NCBI RefSeq assembly: GCF_000005505.3
Contig: NC_016131.3
Location: forward strand, 55,599,355-55,663,354
Length of the DNA stretch: 64,000 nucleotides
Reading direction: 5' to 3'
DNA from: Brachypodium distachyon
Lineage: Eukaryota; Streptophyta; Magnoliopsida; Poales; Poaceae
Positions 21,019 to 32,491 of the stretch are shown one piece after another (the first letter of the stretch is position 1; the number at the start of each line of letters is the position of its first letter). The notes under the pieces were generated by a model. It saw only the letters and a list, made by a program, of their open reading frames with translations. It did not search any database and was not told where the DNA came from. Both the position numbers and the translations under genes were made by a program.

Positions 21019-23324
21019 ATGGCTATGGCTGCAGTGGAGGCGCGGCTCCGGCAGGAGAAGGTGAAGAAGTTCGAGGATTTTGTCGACCGCCGACTCAAGC
21101 CCGACCTCTTAAATGCCATTGCCCAGCGTGATACCTTGTTCCATCAGCAGAAGACTTTGTAAGTTACTACTCCCTGTCTTCACCCATGTGTTAAACACTT
21201 TGGTCTCTCACTTCTAACTGTTCAAATTTGTTTGCTCGGTCTTCTGATAGAACTTTTTGTTGGATGATGGCAGCTTGGATTTGAAGATGAACATTGAGAA
21301 TTTGGAAAAGAATGGTGTAACCAGCATGCGCTCCATGGTCAATCTTGGATCAGAGGTGTACATGCAGGCAGAAGTGTAAACATCCCTTTGCCCCTCACTC
21401 CCCCTGTCCAAGCGAAATAATAATCTGAAGTTCTTATGGCTTTGCTCTGATGTTTATCATCACCATTTAGGGGCCATTAGACACTACATCAGCATTACTC
21501 AATCAAATTATGTGGGTGTGGTGATCATTTATTTCAATTGGAGTAGCTTTGTGTTTGATGGAGCTTCTGCACTAGGATAGACATAAAAATGCGTTTGCAC
21601 TTTGCAGATGACTTTCATTTTGCTTCCATCACAAATCCTTATGCTGCTTCTTTATTTGAAATGCATCTTAATTACCATTCTTCAACAAGCTGTTAGCTTC
21701 GCATTAAAGTTCAAATAGTTGCAGACCGCTGCATTACTATAAAGTACTAACAAAAATTGCCTATTTGGAAGAGAGGATTCACACCTAGTCAGATTTCTTT
21801 AAGTGTTGAGATTTAGTTTCTTTTCTGTGATGATTACCACAGGCCAGATACGAGGCACATTTTTGTGGATATTGGTCTAGGTTTTCATGTGGAATTTACT
21901 TGGCAAGAAGCATTGCAGTTTATATCTGTGAGAGAGGCAAGGTTGGCCAGGTAACTCAATTCCAGCATTTGAATATGAGATCTTGCTTCCCTGCAGCATT
22001 ATTTTTTGTTGTAGATATGCAAAAGGGTTGTGGATGGTTGAGGGAAATTCTGATGTTTTATGCTTCTGTTAAACACAGTTAGCATAGAGATCATCTATTT
22101 TGTTTTCCCTTGTTACTATACTTGTGGTGGAAATTCTGGTTCAATTGATTTTCCTTGTGAGCAAGGAACACTTATCAGAGTCAAAGAGATGATATTCGAG
22201 CCATGTACTGGCTCTTAGTTTTTTACAGAGTTTGATTTTCACCTATTATCCATATATTGTTGTTGGAGTTTAATGCTCGCTCAGCCGTCAAGCGTGAAAT
22301 GCAGAATAGATCTCTCTTATTTGACATAAGCTATTACGGGTATTGTACAAAGCTAAAGCTGATTCTGGCATGCTACTGGTCTGCATGTAATATTCCAGAC
22401 AGTTTTTTTTATTAAGAGAAAGCATTTGTTAGCACTATAAAGTGTTGTTATTGACACTTCAGACCGTAGAGTGATGAACTTCACTTGTAGCTGATACCAT
22501 TTATATATTATAATAGATGTTTCAACTCACTTGTAGCTGATACCATTTCTATATTATAATAGATGTTTCAACTCTTTAATGTGTTTATGCTTATCGCTGT
22601 ATAAGCCTGGTTATACCAGTAAGGGCTCAATCCTGTCTATTCTGTGCGTGGGATATGTAAGGCTGGCATGCTTGGTTGCCAGGTACTTGTACCACGGTGA
22701 TAGTCATTGTTGATGCTGGGAACTTGGGAGAAATAGGTTGACCTGCCTGTACTGATTGCCTGGATCTAATCTAATAGAATAGAAGCATCAACATCTAGTT
22801 CTGCAATTGAATAAAAGCCTGAATGGAGATAGTATATATAGTCCACTGAAGTTTCTACCGTAGAGCGCCGCCACTCGCCACCTGCCTGGTCTTGTTATTC
22901 TTGCTATGGTTGGGTTCCCTGTAATATCATCCACAGCTTGTTACAATTTTTACTTTTATGCTTTAACATGGCCCTTCTTCTTTGATGCTCTTTGAGTCTT
23001 GACTCTGTAGTTATCTTCTTTTGATGCTCTTGACTCTGCAGTTAACATTCATTCACATGTTAATGCTGCAAACTTTGCATGTTTTTGCAGACAAATAGAT
23101 GAGTACACACACCTCATCGCGAGCATAAAAGCACAGATCAAGTTGGTATGTACAACAAAACTATATGTTCCCTTTATGGAATACTAGATGAGATAAATGA
23201 TACACCCCTGGCATCATCTCCTTACATTTATATGCCACTCTGCCCTAGCTCTTACATGTTTGTGGTGATTTATGGGCAGGTATGTGAAGGTATCCGTGAA
23301 CTCCTCCAGCTACCACCTGAGTGA
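21019..23324 (+). CDS. UXT: UXT-like prefoldin-type subunit
   Basis: Five exons (21019-21158, 21274-21375, 21843-21950, 23091-23145, 23280-23324) sum to 450 nt and encode 149 residues, close to human UXT (157). Recognisable segments are KFEDFVDRRLKPDL near the N-terminus, EVYMQAEVPDTRHIFVDIG in the centre, the FTWQEALQFI helix and the C-terminal IKAQIKLVCEGIRELLQL. This is the alpha-prefoldin pattern of two helices around a beta-hairpin. In animals UXT belongs to the R2TP/prefoldin-like (URI) complex and acts as a transcription cofactor; a similar chaperone role in plants is inferred. Splice phases agree at all four junctions. A second Met follows two codons later (MAMA), so the exact start is uncertain by two residues. 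Intron 3 carries a 46-bp tandem duplication. Confidence 0.93.
22481..22572 (+). repeat. 46-bp tandem duplication in UXT intron 3
   Basis: TCACTTGTAGCTGATACC through ATAGATGTTTCAACT occurs twice back to back with one mismatch (TTTATATA versus TTTCTATA). Confidence 0.85.
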
Positions 23325-24036
23325 GAGCCAAAGAGTTACGCACCAAGCCGGCAGTGCCCTAGCTCTTACATACCAGTAGTTTTTTTTTTCCTGTTCTTGC
23401 GATGATTAATCAGACAATTGGCAAATGAGAACAGTTCGATAGTTGGACTCGTTCGATGTGGTAGTCCTGTTTAAAATTTAAATGAGGAGAACCTTGTAGC
23501 AAATTAACAAGACAGAAATGATTACATTATAGTCCAGTCCTTGTTTGGTGATATGCAATTATGAAACACGGGATTGGTCACTGTTTCAACTGGTTTCTTT
23601 AATTATTGTTTATCCGGATCTCGTAACACATGCCGTTGAAGAATTTAGACCCGCCATTTCTCAATATTCTATTGAACCTTAAGAATTACAGTACAGTAGT
23701 AGAACATTGAGAAGCCCGTGCCTTCTCGATTTAGAGCTATTCAATATTCTATTGAACCTTAAGAATTAGGTTGCTTTGTTTATCACTCCTAAATGAAACC
23801 TGCTAGTACCAGGATTGTAGTTGCATTGTTTATCACTCTCTAAAATGTCATTTTCGCAAAAAGCAAATTGGCTTTATTCACCTTTTCTGTAGCAAATTCC
23901 GAGCAATGTCTGGCTGCAAATGGCAAATCAGCAAATCGTGTTCGATCAATTATTGTATGCAGAGAGGTAAAAAAGGAGTGGAATCTGACGACCTCCACTT
24001 CCACCCAATGGCCCAACGGACGGACGACTGGACGGC
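23325..24036. other. Intergenic between convergent UXT and CXE genes
   Basis: It holds both 3' flanks. TTCTATTGAACCTTAAGAAT and its surroundings occur twice (about 23,667 and 23,745), and TTGTTTATCACTC is also repeated. No gene is seen. Confidence 0.5.
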
Positions 24037-25044
24037 TCAACTCATTCGGCTGACCGACGACCTAGCTACCAACCGCCCGATGAGCCGGACAACCTCGCCG
24101 GCGGCCTCGGACTCCGGCTTGACCCCGAAGAAGGCGTGCTCCTCGCCGGGGAACACGACGAGCTCCACGTTCTCCTCCTCCTTCTTCTTCCCCTTCCCCG
24201 CGGCGGCCAACGCCCTGAGCCGCTCCGCGTACTCCACGTTCTTGTCCCGCAGCAAGTCGCGCTCGGCCGCCACCACGAGCACCGGAACGTCCAGTAGCGG
24301 GTCCAGGCTCGGGCTCTCCGGCCCCAGCGGGTTGATCAGCGGGTGGTCCTTGTCGGCTCCGGCGGGCAGGAAGAGGCGGGAGAGCGTGTCGCACATGTCC
24401 CTGGTCAGGAACGCCGTCGCCGGGGACTCCAGCTCCGACCGCGTCCGCCGCTCCGAGAGGAACCCCGGCATCAGCATGACGTACCCGGCGATGTTTATGG
24501 GGTCGAGCAGCCCCGGGGTGCTGCCGAAGCGGAGGGCCAGGTGGTGCGTGAGGTTGCCGCCGGCCGACTCTCCGGACACGAACACCCTGCGTGCGTCCGC
24601 CGCGTCGGCGAGCCACGGGTTGGTGGTGCCAGAGGCGAGCTGGTCGCGGAGCCAAAGGAGGGCGGTGGCGGCGTCGTCGTGGGCGGCGGGGAAGCGGTGC
24701 TCGGGGGCGAGGCGGTAGTCGAAGGAGAGTACGACGGCGGGGAGCTCGGCGGCGAGGCGGAGGCAGCCGGCGTGGAAGTTGGGCCACGCGTAGGAGCCCA
24801 CGCAGAATCCCCCGCCATGGAAGTAGACGAGCACGGGGAGCTTCTTCTCGGCCGCGGCGGGCTTGTACATGCGGAGGCCGAGGCCGCGGCCGGCGTCGTA
24901 CACGGCGTCCTTCCACTCCACGCGCCCGTCGTCGTCGCCGGCGGGGATGGGCGGCGGCTCGAAGCGCGCGACGGTGCCGTCGCTGAGCACCTGCAGCATG
25001 CCGCGGCAGTCCTCCACGACGTGCGGATCAGCCGAGGACGCCAT
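24037..25044 (-). CDS. Carboxylesterase (CXE15-like alpha/beta hydrolase)
   Basis: This intronless gene encodes 335 residues, normal for plant CXE enzymes of the HSL / GID1-related family. It has the oxyanion-hole motif HGGGF (76-80), the nucleophile elbow GESAG (Ser160), Asp263 in ERDLL and His303 in GEEHAFFG, so the triad is complete and the enzyme should be active. Having His and HGGGF separates it from the catalytically dead GID1 gibberellin receptors. The N-terminal VEDCRGMLQVLSDGT is typical of the CXE15 group. The physiological ester is not knowable here. I chose the start MASSADPH at 25,044 over an upstream in-frame Met because the family begins a few residues before VVEDC. A frameshifted relative lies 2.2 kb away on the same strand. 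Confidence 0.94.
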   Translation of the reverse strand: MASSADPHVVEDCRGMLQVLSDGTVARFEPPPIPAGDDDGRVEWKDAVYDAGRGLGLRMYKPAAAEKKLPVLVYFHGGGFCVGSYAWPNFHAGCLRLAAELPAVVLSFDYRLAPEHRFPAAHDDAATALLWLRDQLASGTTNPWLADAADARRVFVSGESAGGNLTHHLALRFGSTPGLLDPINIAGYVMLMPGFLSERRTRSELESPATAFLTRDMCDTLSRLFLPAGADKDHPLINPLGPESPSLDPLLDVPVLVVAAERDLLRDKNVEYAERLRALAAAGKGKKKEEENVELVVFPGEEHAFFGVKPESEAAGEVVRLIGRLVARSSVSRMS

Positions 25045-25319
25045 TGCGCTGCAGCTGCGCGTACGAGGTGCCGTTTGGGTGTGCTGTCTGTTCTTCGTTT
25101 CGTGGTGCCCTGTCTCGAGTAAAAATGCCTCGTGCATTTATGCATAATTTTATGCATACTTAATGGCTTGTTGTTATCGGAGAGAATGAAAGTCACACGT
25201 TTATGTCAGTCCAATCCAACCACCGAGAAAATGAAAGTCGCACGTTCATGCATGTCAGTCCAATCCAAATCCAACTACCGAGGACTACGTTTGGGCCGCC
25301 CACGTTTGGTAGCACTTAA
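25045..25319 (-). promoter_or_regulatory. Upstream region of the 24-kb CXE gene
   Basis: It carries a direct repeat (GAGAATGAAAGTCACACGTT near 25,182 and a diverged copy near 25,227, each followed by GTCAGTCCAATCCAA). A TATA box is not obvious. Confidence 0.35.
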
Positions 25320-25328
25320 TTAATTTTA

Positions 25329-25860
25329 GTGTAAATACACAATTAGTCGATGAACTCAGTAAAAAACTCAGTAAAAATGAACACTTTAATCTACTACGAA
25401 CTCGAAAAACACACGCTTAAATCCCTAAACCGGGACTAGTGTGTCACTTTAGTCAAAAACGGTTCGGCGAGATTTAATCTCGCCACGTGGCCGTCACGTC
25501 AGCTTGGGTGACCCCTTCACCTGCGTCCTCTCATCAAAATTGAGCATTGTGGAAATGATAGCAACCTTAGGCGAGGCGGCGGCTGCAACGGTGCGGTTCT
25601 CAGGGCCCCAGGATCCCTGTTATGGGCGCAGTTCGGGCATGGTGATTTTGCAAAAAAATCCTGAGAAAATCGAGTAACTGCCCACGGTCTTGGCCGAAAC
25701 TGACGTGGTGGCCACGTGGCGTATTTAAGTCTTGACGAACCGTTTTTGGACTAAAGTGACACAGTAGTCCCAGTTTAGGGGTTTAAGTGTGCGTTTTCCG
25801 AGTTCGTGGACTAAAGTGTTCATTTCTGCCGAGTCCATGGACTAATGGTGTATTTTACTC
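25329..25860. mobile_element. MULE-type fold-back MITE with 9-bp target duplication
   Basis: TTAATTTTA flanks both sides (25320-25328 and 25861-25869). The terminal inverted repeats exceed 100 bp: GTGTAAATACACAATTAGTC at the left answers GACTAATGGTGTATTTTACTC at the right, and GTCACTTTAGTCAAAAACGG answers CCGTTTTTGGACTAAAGTGA. A 9-bp duplication with long arms is characteristic of Mutator-like elements. At 532 bp it is non-coding. Confidence 0.85.
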
Positions 25861-25869
25861 TTAATTTTA

Positions 25870-26990
25870 TTTCATACGTGATACGATTTCATCTGACAGG
25901 ATTTGAATTCTAGAGTTTTCATCTCACGGGATTTGAATTCTACGTATCAAAATAATGTTCGTCCGGCAAATGGATTGTAGGACGAAAGACGCAATCCAGG
26001 CCCAAATTTGGGTCCAAGGGGACAACAAAATGGACAGGCTAGAAAATGGGTCATCGCGTTGGGCCATGTGTTTTGTCCGCCGGCAGAAGCAGACGCATCA
26101 GGACGAAATGGGTTGCCCCGGTCAAGTCACCCTTGTGTATAAGTGTTGGGCGGGCAGAAGCAGACGCATACGGACGAAATGGGTTGCCCCGGTCAAGTCA
26201 CCCTTGTGTGCAAGTGTGATTCCATAAAATTTCATATAGATTTCCTGCACTCAATTCCATGCTAGCCAGACGAATTGACTTCTGAAATCCAAATTGAAAT
26301 CGAAGATTGCAGGATCAAATGATGGTAGCCAAATGAGTCGTAAGTCTTTCCAATAAATTTTTGAGGCAATCGATCTCTATCAACCGAGCCGATTAAACAA
26401 GTTGGCGGCGTATCCGGTGAAAATCACATCTACAGTACAAACTCCATCGAAAAACTTCACACGTTTCTCTAAAATTAGATATGTTAGAGAAGTGATGTTT
26501 GGTGGCAGCAAAATCAATTGTGTTAGATATGTGTAAACTTTGAAGTCCAAACTCAGTTGTGTTTGGTGGCAGCAAAAGAATAAATCCAGCATCGGTACTA
26601 GACCTTCACTGTTTTACACTATTTAGTCGTAGATTTCTATTTTTAATTTTTTCCAAATGAATTTGATTATTAACTTGAAAATTTGCACGTTTATATAGCA
26701 CTACGTCTCCAACATATGGCATTTTTTTTGTACATTCCCACTTTCAAAACAACAGTTCCTGACTCAAGGAAACATTTATAGACACGAAATTCAATATTTA
26801 TCGGACAGAATGAGATTGAGACGTTCGTGTTCAATCCAGAACGTAAATTTATCGTAGAACCCCAAATGAAACTATATGATTTTTCTTTTCGTCTTTTGAT
26901 CGATACGAACATTTCATCTTTATTTCTGAACTTAAAGATTTAAATTTCGTCTTTAGAAATGGCACGATATACATACGTATAGTTAATAGT
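25870..26990. other. Intergenic with short tandem duplications
   Basis: A 70-bp unit (GGCAGAAGCAGACGCAT onwards) is duplicated at 26082-26151 and 26152-26216. A roughly 30-bp unit with GGATTTGAATTCTA is duplicated near 25,890-25,943. TGTTTGGTGGCAGCAAAA occurs twice near 26,498 and 26,559. No gene is seen. Confidence 0.55.
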
Positions 26991-26992
26991 AG

Positions 26993-27065
26993 CACTTCCG
27001 CGTCCTGAAATAAGAGACATGTATTTCAATGCAAATCCACGTCATTTATTTCAGGACGGAGAGAG
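26993..27065. mobile_element. Short Stowaway-like MITE
   Basis: CGTCCTGAAATAA at the left and TTATTTCAGGACGGAGAGAG at the right are inverted repeats. It abuts the next Stowaway copy. Confidence 0.55.
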
Positions 27066-27070
27066 TACTA

Positions 27071-27190
27071 CTCCCTCCGTCACATATTAAGTGACTCAAA
27101 TTTGTCCAAATATGAATGTATTTATATAAAAAAACATTTAGATACATGTAATATTTTGTGATATTTTGTGAGTTAATATGAGACGGAGCG
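27071..27190. mobile_element. Stowaway MITE
   Basis: The left end CTCCCTCCGTCACATATTAA and right end TTAATATGAGACGGAGCG are inverted repeats. TA precedes it. It is 120 bp with the same interior pattern as the copies at 1.5 and 14.2 kb. Confidence 0.8.
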
Positions 27191-27226
27191 ACAACATAAG
27201 AACACTCGGACCGGCCGGTAGACCCA

Positions 27227-28226
27227 TCACGGATGATCCCGCTCAACGAAACGCTTGATGAGCCTCACTACCTCGCCGTCGGAAGCGTCCGAGGCACCGA
27301 AGAAGCCGTGCTCCTCGCCGGGGAAGACGACGAGCTCGACGTCTTTCCCCATGGCCTTCAACCGCTCCGCGTACTCCACGTTGGCGTCCCTGAACAGATC
27401 CCGGCCCGCGACGACGACGAGCATCCGGCCCACTTGCACGGGCCCGAGGCTCGGGCTGTTCGGGCCGAACCCTGGTGGCCCCCGCGGGCATCCCGAGCCG
27501 GAAGAACCGGTCGAACATGTCCCGCGTCAGCCACGCCGTCTCCGGCGTCTCCAGCTCCGACCGCGTCGGCTGCCCCGAGAAGAACCCCGGCATCAGCAGG
27601 ATGTACCCTTCGATGGCGATGGCCGGCGAGAGCCCCGCCGCCGTGCCGAACCGCACGGCCATGTGGTGCGCCAGGCCGCCCCCGGCCGACGTCCCGGAGA
27701 CGAACACCTTGTGTGCATCGACGGCTGAGACGTGGAGCCACGGGTCCGAGGAGGATTGGAGCTGGTCGAGGAGCCAGAGGAGGGCGGCGGCGGCGTCGTC
27801 GTGGGCGGCGGGGACGCGGTGTTCTGGCCCGAGGCGGTAGTCGAAGGAGAGCACGACGGCGGGGAGGTCGGCGGCGAGGCGGAGGCAGACGGCGTGGGTC
27901 TTGGGCCAGGCGTAGGAGCCCACGCAGAAGCCGCCGCCGTGGAAGTACACCAAGATCGGCAGCAGCGGCTTCTTCTCCTCGTCTTCTTCTTTGACGGCCG
28001 CCGCGATGCTGCGGCAAGGCCTGTACATGCGGAGGCCGAGGCCGCGGCCGGCGTCGTAGACGGCGTCCTTCCACTCGACGAGGTCGTCGTCGTTGGGCGG
28101 GATGGGCGGCGGCGGGGGACGGACGACGGTGTCGTCGCTCAGCACCTGCAGGTCGGGCCCGCAGTCCTCCACGACGTACGGCGCTGCGTCGTCCGGATGA
28201 GTGAAGGGAGCTGGCATTGATGCCAT
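27227..28226 (-). pseudogene. Carboxylesterase (CXE15-like) pseudogene, 20-bp deletion
   Basis: From the start MASMPAPF at 28,226 the frame is intact through VVEDC, HGGGF, the elbow GTSAG and PAGATR. Compared with the paralogue at 49 kb, about 20 bp encoding DHPLANP are missing near 27,470. The reading frame shifts there, and the remaining residues in the original frame are arginine-rich nonsense running to 27,243. The correct C-terminal part, with GRDLF (catalytic Asp), GEEHGFFG (catalytic His) and a stop at 27,227, continues in another frame. The encoded protein would lose Asp and His of the triad. Everything else is well preserved, so the loss looks recent. A second start at an alternative frame could not restore activity. 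Confidence 0.9.
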
Positions 28227-29275
28227 TGGTCGGCTCGATCGAGCTCGATCTCTTCGTTTAATTGTACTGCTTGATCTCTTCTTCAAGTAGCAATGGCCAA
28301 GCAAGCAATGGAAGTTTTTTTTTATACTGGTATACAGCTCGATCTGTTGGCAGGAATTAGTGCACGTATACCGTCTCCAATTTGCATAGACTTTATGCTC
28401 TGATTCCACTTTAAATTAGTCACTTTGTCATCCAATTTGCGTAGCCACTTTGTCATGCATATCTTTCGTCCCTGTCTTACTGCGATGCTCGCTTAAAATC
28501 CAGATTCCACAGTGAGACAATGATAGGCCAATAAATCTGTCACGTACTCTACCCTACTACGAATGGTATTCCACTACCAATAGGGGGGCCTAAGTGAGCT
28601 GGCACGATCTTTACTGTTGGGACGGGGCCTGCCAGAGAGCTACAACGTGCAACACACATGGACGTATTTTGCTTCGTGTGAGAAAGAAGATGATCAGGGT
28701 TTATTTTTGAAGAGAAGATGAATGCCCATTTGAATTTTGATTAAAAATCAATATTCATCACTAAACAAACTAAGGGAAGTCTTCGGATTATTTTTTTAAC
28801 AACACTGACACAACACGTTTCTACCGTGGCACGAAACTTCAAATCCAATTTACTTTGAACTCTGCAGGCTGAACTCGTTTCAACCTTCTTGGCAATATAA
28901 TAACACATTGTGTTGTCTTATAAAAAAATGATCTAGGCCTCAACAAAGAAATAAGGAAATCATAAGCTATCAAATTATGGTTTGAAATTGGACTACATTT
29001 TGCAGCATGCTAGTTGTGTATTGTGCCGAGAAAAGAAAGAAAAAAAATGCAGTCTCACAGATCTCTCGCACCACAGAAAACAAATTTGATTCACGTGTCT
29101 TCTCGGAGGTAATCGCGAGCGCTAAACCCTAGTCGCCACCACAACGACACCCTTCTTCCACCCCTTTCGCATCGTCATCGCTAGAGATTGAAGCTTGCGT
29201 GCGGCCAACAAAAACTAGAGGTGCCTAACACTAGACATGTTATTCCGACCATGTCGTCCTACAATTTCTTCAGTA
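28227..29275. other. Intergenic, nothing recognised
   Basis: This AT-rich sequence lies upstream of the CXE pseudogene. TCCAATTTGC followed by ATAG or GTAG plus ACTTT is repeated near 28,375 and 28,431. No gene or complete element is visible. Confidence 0.4.
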
Positions 29276-29283
29276 CCCAGATG

Positions 29284-30431
29284 TAGGCCTGGCAATAGTT
29301 TAGGTTTAACCGGTTGGAATAGTTTGGTTTTTCATTTAGACCGACTTGGTTCGGATGCAAACGGGGCTGGGCCACCGAATGGATTAGTTTGGTTTGGTTG
29401 TGAAGCATGAATAGATTGGAACAGTTTGGTTCCAGTTTTAAAATGAACCAGTTAAAAATGGTTTAGCCCATGGGTATTATCCGGTTCCTGGAAACAGTCA
29501 GTTCTGGCAGTTCTCGATTCGCTAAAGAAAAGGGCAGTTTTCGATGTGGCCGCCGAGAAGGGGAGGGGGGAGACGAGGGCGGCGACGCCGCCCGACGCTT
29601 CTCGCACTCGAGGGCTCGAGGCCAGCGCTGACCACCTCCTCAGAAGTCTGATCTTTCTGCGCTCCGCCGATTTGCTGTCGAGGATTAGAGCTCTCTCATG
29701 GTTCGTCGGATTGCTGGACGGAGGAGGCGGCAAGGGGTTCGTCGTCGGCGAGCTGCGGACGCGGTGGCGGCAGTGCGAGGAGAGGAGAGGAGCAGGCGCG
29801 TGGGAGATCCAACTGTGGGCGGATCGCGAGCTCGTCGCGCTCCTCGTGGCCGCACCGCGAGGAGACATGGATGCGGGCCGGGCGCGCAGCAAGGAGATGG
29901 GGACGCAGGCCGGTGGCCCGCATGTGCTGATGTCGGAGCCCGAGGCGCGGCTGCTATGGCGGACCAGCTGTTCGAACGTCTTCGCCGCCGTCGAGGCGCG
30001 GCACCGGGATCCCGGCGGCGCGGGCGACGGCTGCACGGATCTCCGCCGCGTCGTCCGGCTCGCCGGCGGCGATGCCCGCGCTGAACGGGGCTGGTGGCGA
30101 GAGGAAGATGACCACACCAACTCACCAAGGAGGTGTTGCAGTGGCGGCGGCCGTTGGTGAGCATGGGGGCGAGGTTTGCAGTGTAGGTGGAGATCGGTTC
30201 AGGTCCAGACGGCCGAGATCCACATCTCACGGGTGAGAACTGGTCTGCACCCATAACGAAGAATGGGTTGTAACTTAAGTTCCTGTTCGGTTCAGTTGGA
30301 GATAGCATCATAGTGGGGTTTGGTTTGGTTGGAAGCTATGCACGGTGGGTTTGGTTGAACTTGGCTGGCAAAAAATATCCGGATGGATTTGGTTTGGGTT
30401 CAGTTCAGTTATCGAACCATTGCCAGGCCTA
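29284..30431. mobile_element. Non-autonomous hAT element with a GC-rich core
   Basis: The ends are TAGGCCTGGCAATAGTTTAG and the inverted AACCATTGCCAGGCCTA. The 8-bp target duplication CCCAGATG lies at 29276-29283 and 30432-30439, diagnostic for hAT. About 250 bp at each side are rich in TTTGGTT repeats. The centre (29,540-30,170) is strongly GC-rich with open frames on both strands and looks like captured gene DNA, but I could not recognise a source gene. No transposase is encoded. Confidence 0.85.
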
Positions 30432-30439
30432 CCCAGATG

Positions 30440-30576
30440 TACTCCCTCCTTTCCTAATTTAAGAAGCCATAACTTTGTTATAATTCAAACCTTTTAAAAT
30501 TTGAGCAAATTTATAGAAAAATATACCAACATTTTGGATTCTAGGTAGTATTCATCATGATATATATTTTTATAAT
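30440..30576. other. Possible truncated Stowaway MITE beside the CACTA insertion
   Basis: It begins CTCCCTCCTTTCCTAATTTA like other Stowaway termini, but no right end is found either before the CACTA element or after it. Confidence 0.35.
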
Positions 30577-30596
30577 ATACACTACTCCAGAAAACC

Positions 30597-30925
30597 CTTC
30601 CAGTGGCGGTCAAAAAATGGGATTGGTGGCGGTGATCACGCCCGCCACCAACTCTGTGTCACTGGAGATTTCGGCACCGGTGGCGGGTAAAATACCCGCC
30701 ACTGCCGCTCTGAGATCAACAATGGCGGATAAAATACCCGCCACCGAATATTCACAAACCGCCACTGTAAATCCCTCCGGCACCACCTGAAAAGTGCGTG
30801 GAGTACATCAGTGGCGGGCGAAGTACCCGCCACTGGACATTTTCCAGTGGCGGTCCATCCTAACCGCCAATGCTATGTGTTCAATGGCGGTGGTTCTTAA
30901 CCACCACTGGTATTATTTTTTCCCG
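30597..30925. repeat. CACTA left sub-terminal repeats
   Basis: CAGTGGCGG and its complement CCGCCACTG, plus close variants (GGTGGCGG, CCGCCACCG), recur about every 20-40 bp, often as facing pairs. Confidence 0.85.
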
Positions 30926-31149
30926 AAAAAAAATGAGTTATTTATAAAAATAAATATTCCTGTAGCACAAAAATAGCAGGAATACAGCACAGCACAGATA
31001 ATAACAGCAGCACAATATACAACACCAAAGAAACATAAATAGCAGCAAATATATTACAAAGTTCCACACGAGTTAAACATTCAAGTCACATGCATGTGTA
31101 TACAAAGTGTTTGAAAGAATGAGCCACAAATAAAAGTATTCCACACAAT

Positions 31150-31630
31150 TTAGCCACTTTTGGCGACAATCCCGCCGCCGTAGTAATCCCCGCTCGATTT
31201 GAGGACCTCCTTGTTGAGGATTTCGCCGATGTCCTTTTGGATCTCGTACACGAGAATTTTAGAGTTGTGCCCTAGCTCGGCGTTGGCCAGAAACCAATTC
31301 CTCACTTCTTCGAAGGTCTTCTTCCCCTTCGGCTGGAAGTCGTTGATGAACTGCTGAATAGTGTGCGCGCAGTAGTAACCGCAGTAGACGGATCCTTGAG
31401 GCTGTTGCTCGCAGGGGAAGTTGAAATTGTGCCTGAGAGGAGCGTCAGGATTGCGGCTGAAGCCAGTCATCCCGTACCATTTCACCGCGTCGCGATAGGC
31501 TGAGTCGATGACATATTTGATGGGCTCAAAGTCGCGTTGTGGTTCATTCCCCTTGTGTCTTAGTGGATCAAAATATGTGACCCCTTCCATATCGAGGCAG
31601 ATGTCGATTGTCACCCAATGGCCGCTGTTT
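31150..31630 (-). CDS. Ulp1-type cysteine protease exon of the CACTA element (C-terminal part)
   Basis: The last exon of the element's second gene encodes a C48/Ulp1 peptidase tail. Visible are GHWVTID (catalytic His-Trp), YFDPL (Asp) and QGSVYCGYY (Gln and nucleophilic Cys), so the active-site set is present. The acceptor CAG lies just above 31,630. Ulp1-like proteins are common passengers of plant CACTA and MULE elements; their role in transposition is unknown. The stop is at 31,150. The upstream part of the protease domain was not found, so the gene may be internally deleted. Confidence 0.75.
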
Positions 31631-32491
31631 CACAAAAAGACGCACATTGTATTAGCCAAATAATATAACAAGCATGTCTTCCGACGGAGAAAGATTTATG
31701 TATTCACGCGAATTGAAAACAACTTACTGTAGATGATACAATATCAATACGAAATGGCAGTCTCTGTGCTTCAAGATGAATTAAGTGAGGTATTCAATCG
31801 CCAACCTTCTACTTTCGGCCAACAATGGGTTTGGACTTCAACTGAGTAGTTGCCTCCGTAGCCTGGGCTTCCTCCAAGGAGCAGCTGCTCCTCGGCTCCT
31901 TCCAGGAACAGCTGCTCCTCACTCATGGCAATTTCCGAGCCCGAGGAATATGCCCCCTCTTCAACGCGAGCCTGAGCTTCCTATCCAACACTTATAAAAG
32001 TAATTTAAAAAAACAGAAAAATTCGGCATGACCTATGCTGTAAAACAAGAAAATTTCGGCATGACCATTGCTGTAAAACAACAAATGAGTCTACCCGAAT
32101 GTTATACCTGCATAAAAAAAACTCCCACCCACATATACCCCCTCGGCACGATGGCCGGACCCTTCTCAACGACCCAGCATGATGGCCGGGCCCACATTCC
32201 TCGTATCAACCGACACGATGGTCTGGATCACATGCACGTATCATTAAACCATAAACAGCAATAACATCAATACTTAACCATAAACAACAATATTTAAACG
32301 GCTACTAAACATAAACAACAACCCTAATTAAAAAAACCCAGCAAGATTCAACCCTAACTAACTATAGAACTAAACAGTAAACATAAACAACAATATTTAA
32401 ACACTAAGTAAACATAAACAATAAGATTCAATCCTAATTAAGAAAACAGCAAGATTCAACCCTAATTAACTATAGAACTAATTTGACTCAC

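Noticed and set aside
24343..25122. Plus-strand ORFs of 131-270 codons opposite the 24-kb carboxylesterase
   Set aside because: They are shadows caused by the high GC content. Only the minus frame carries the catalytic motifs.
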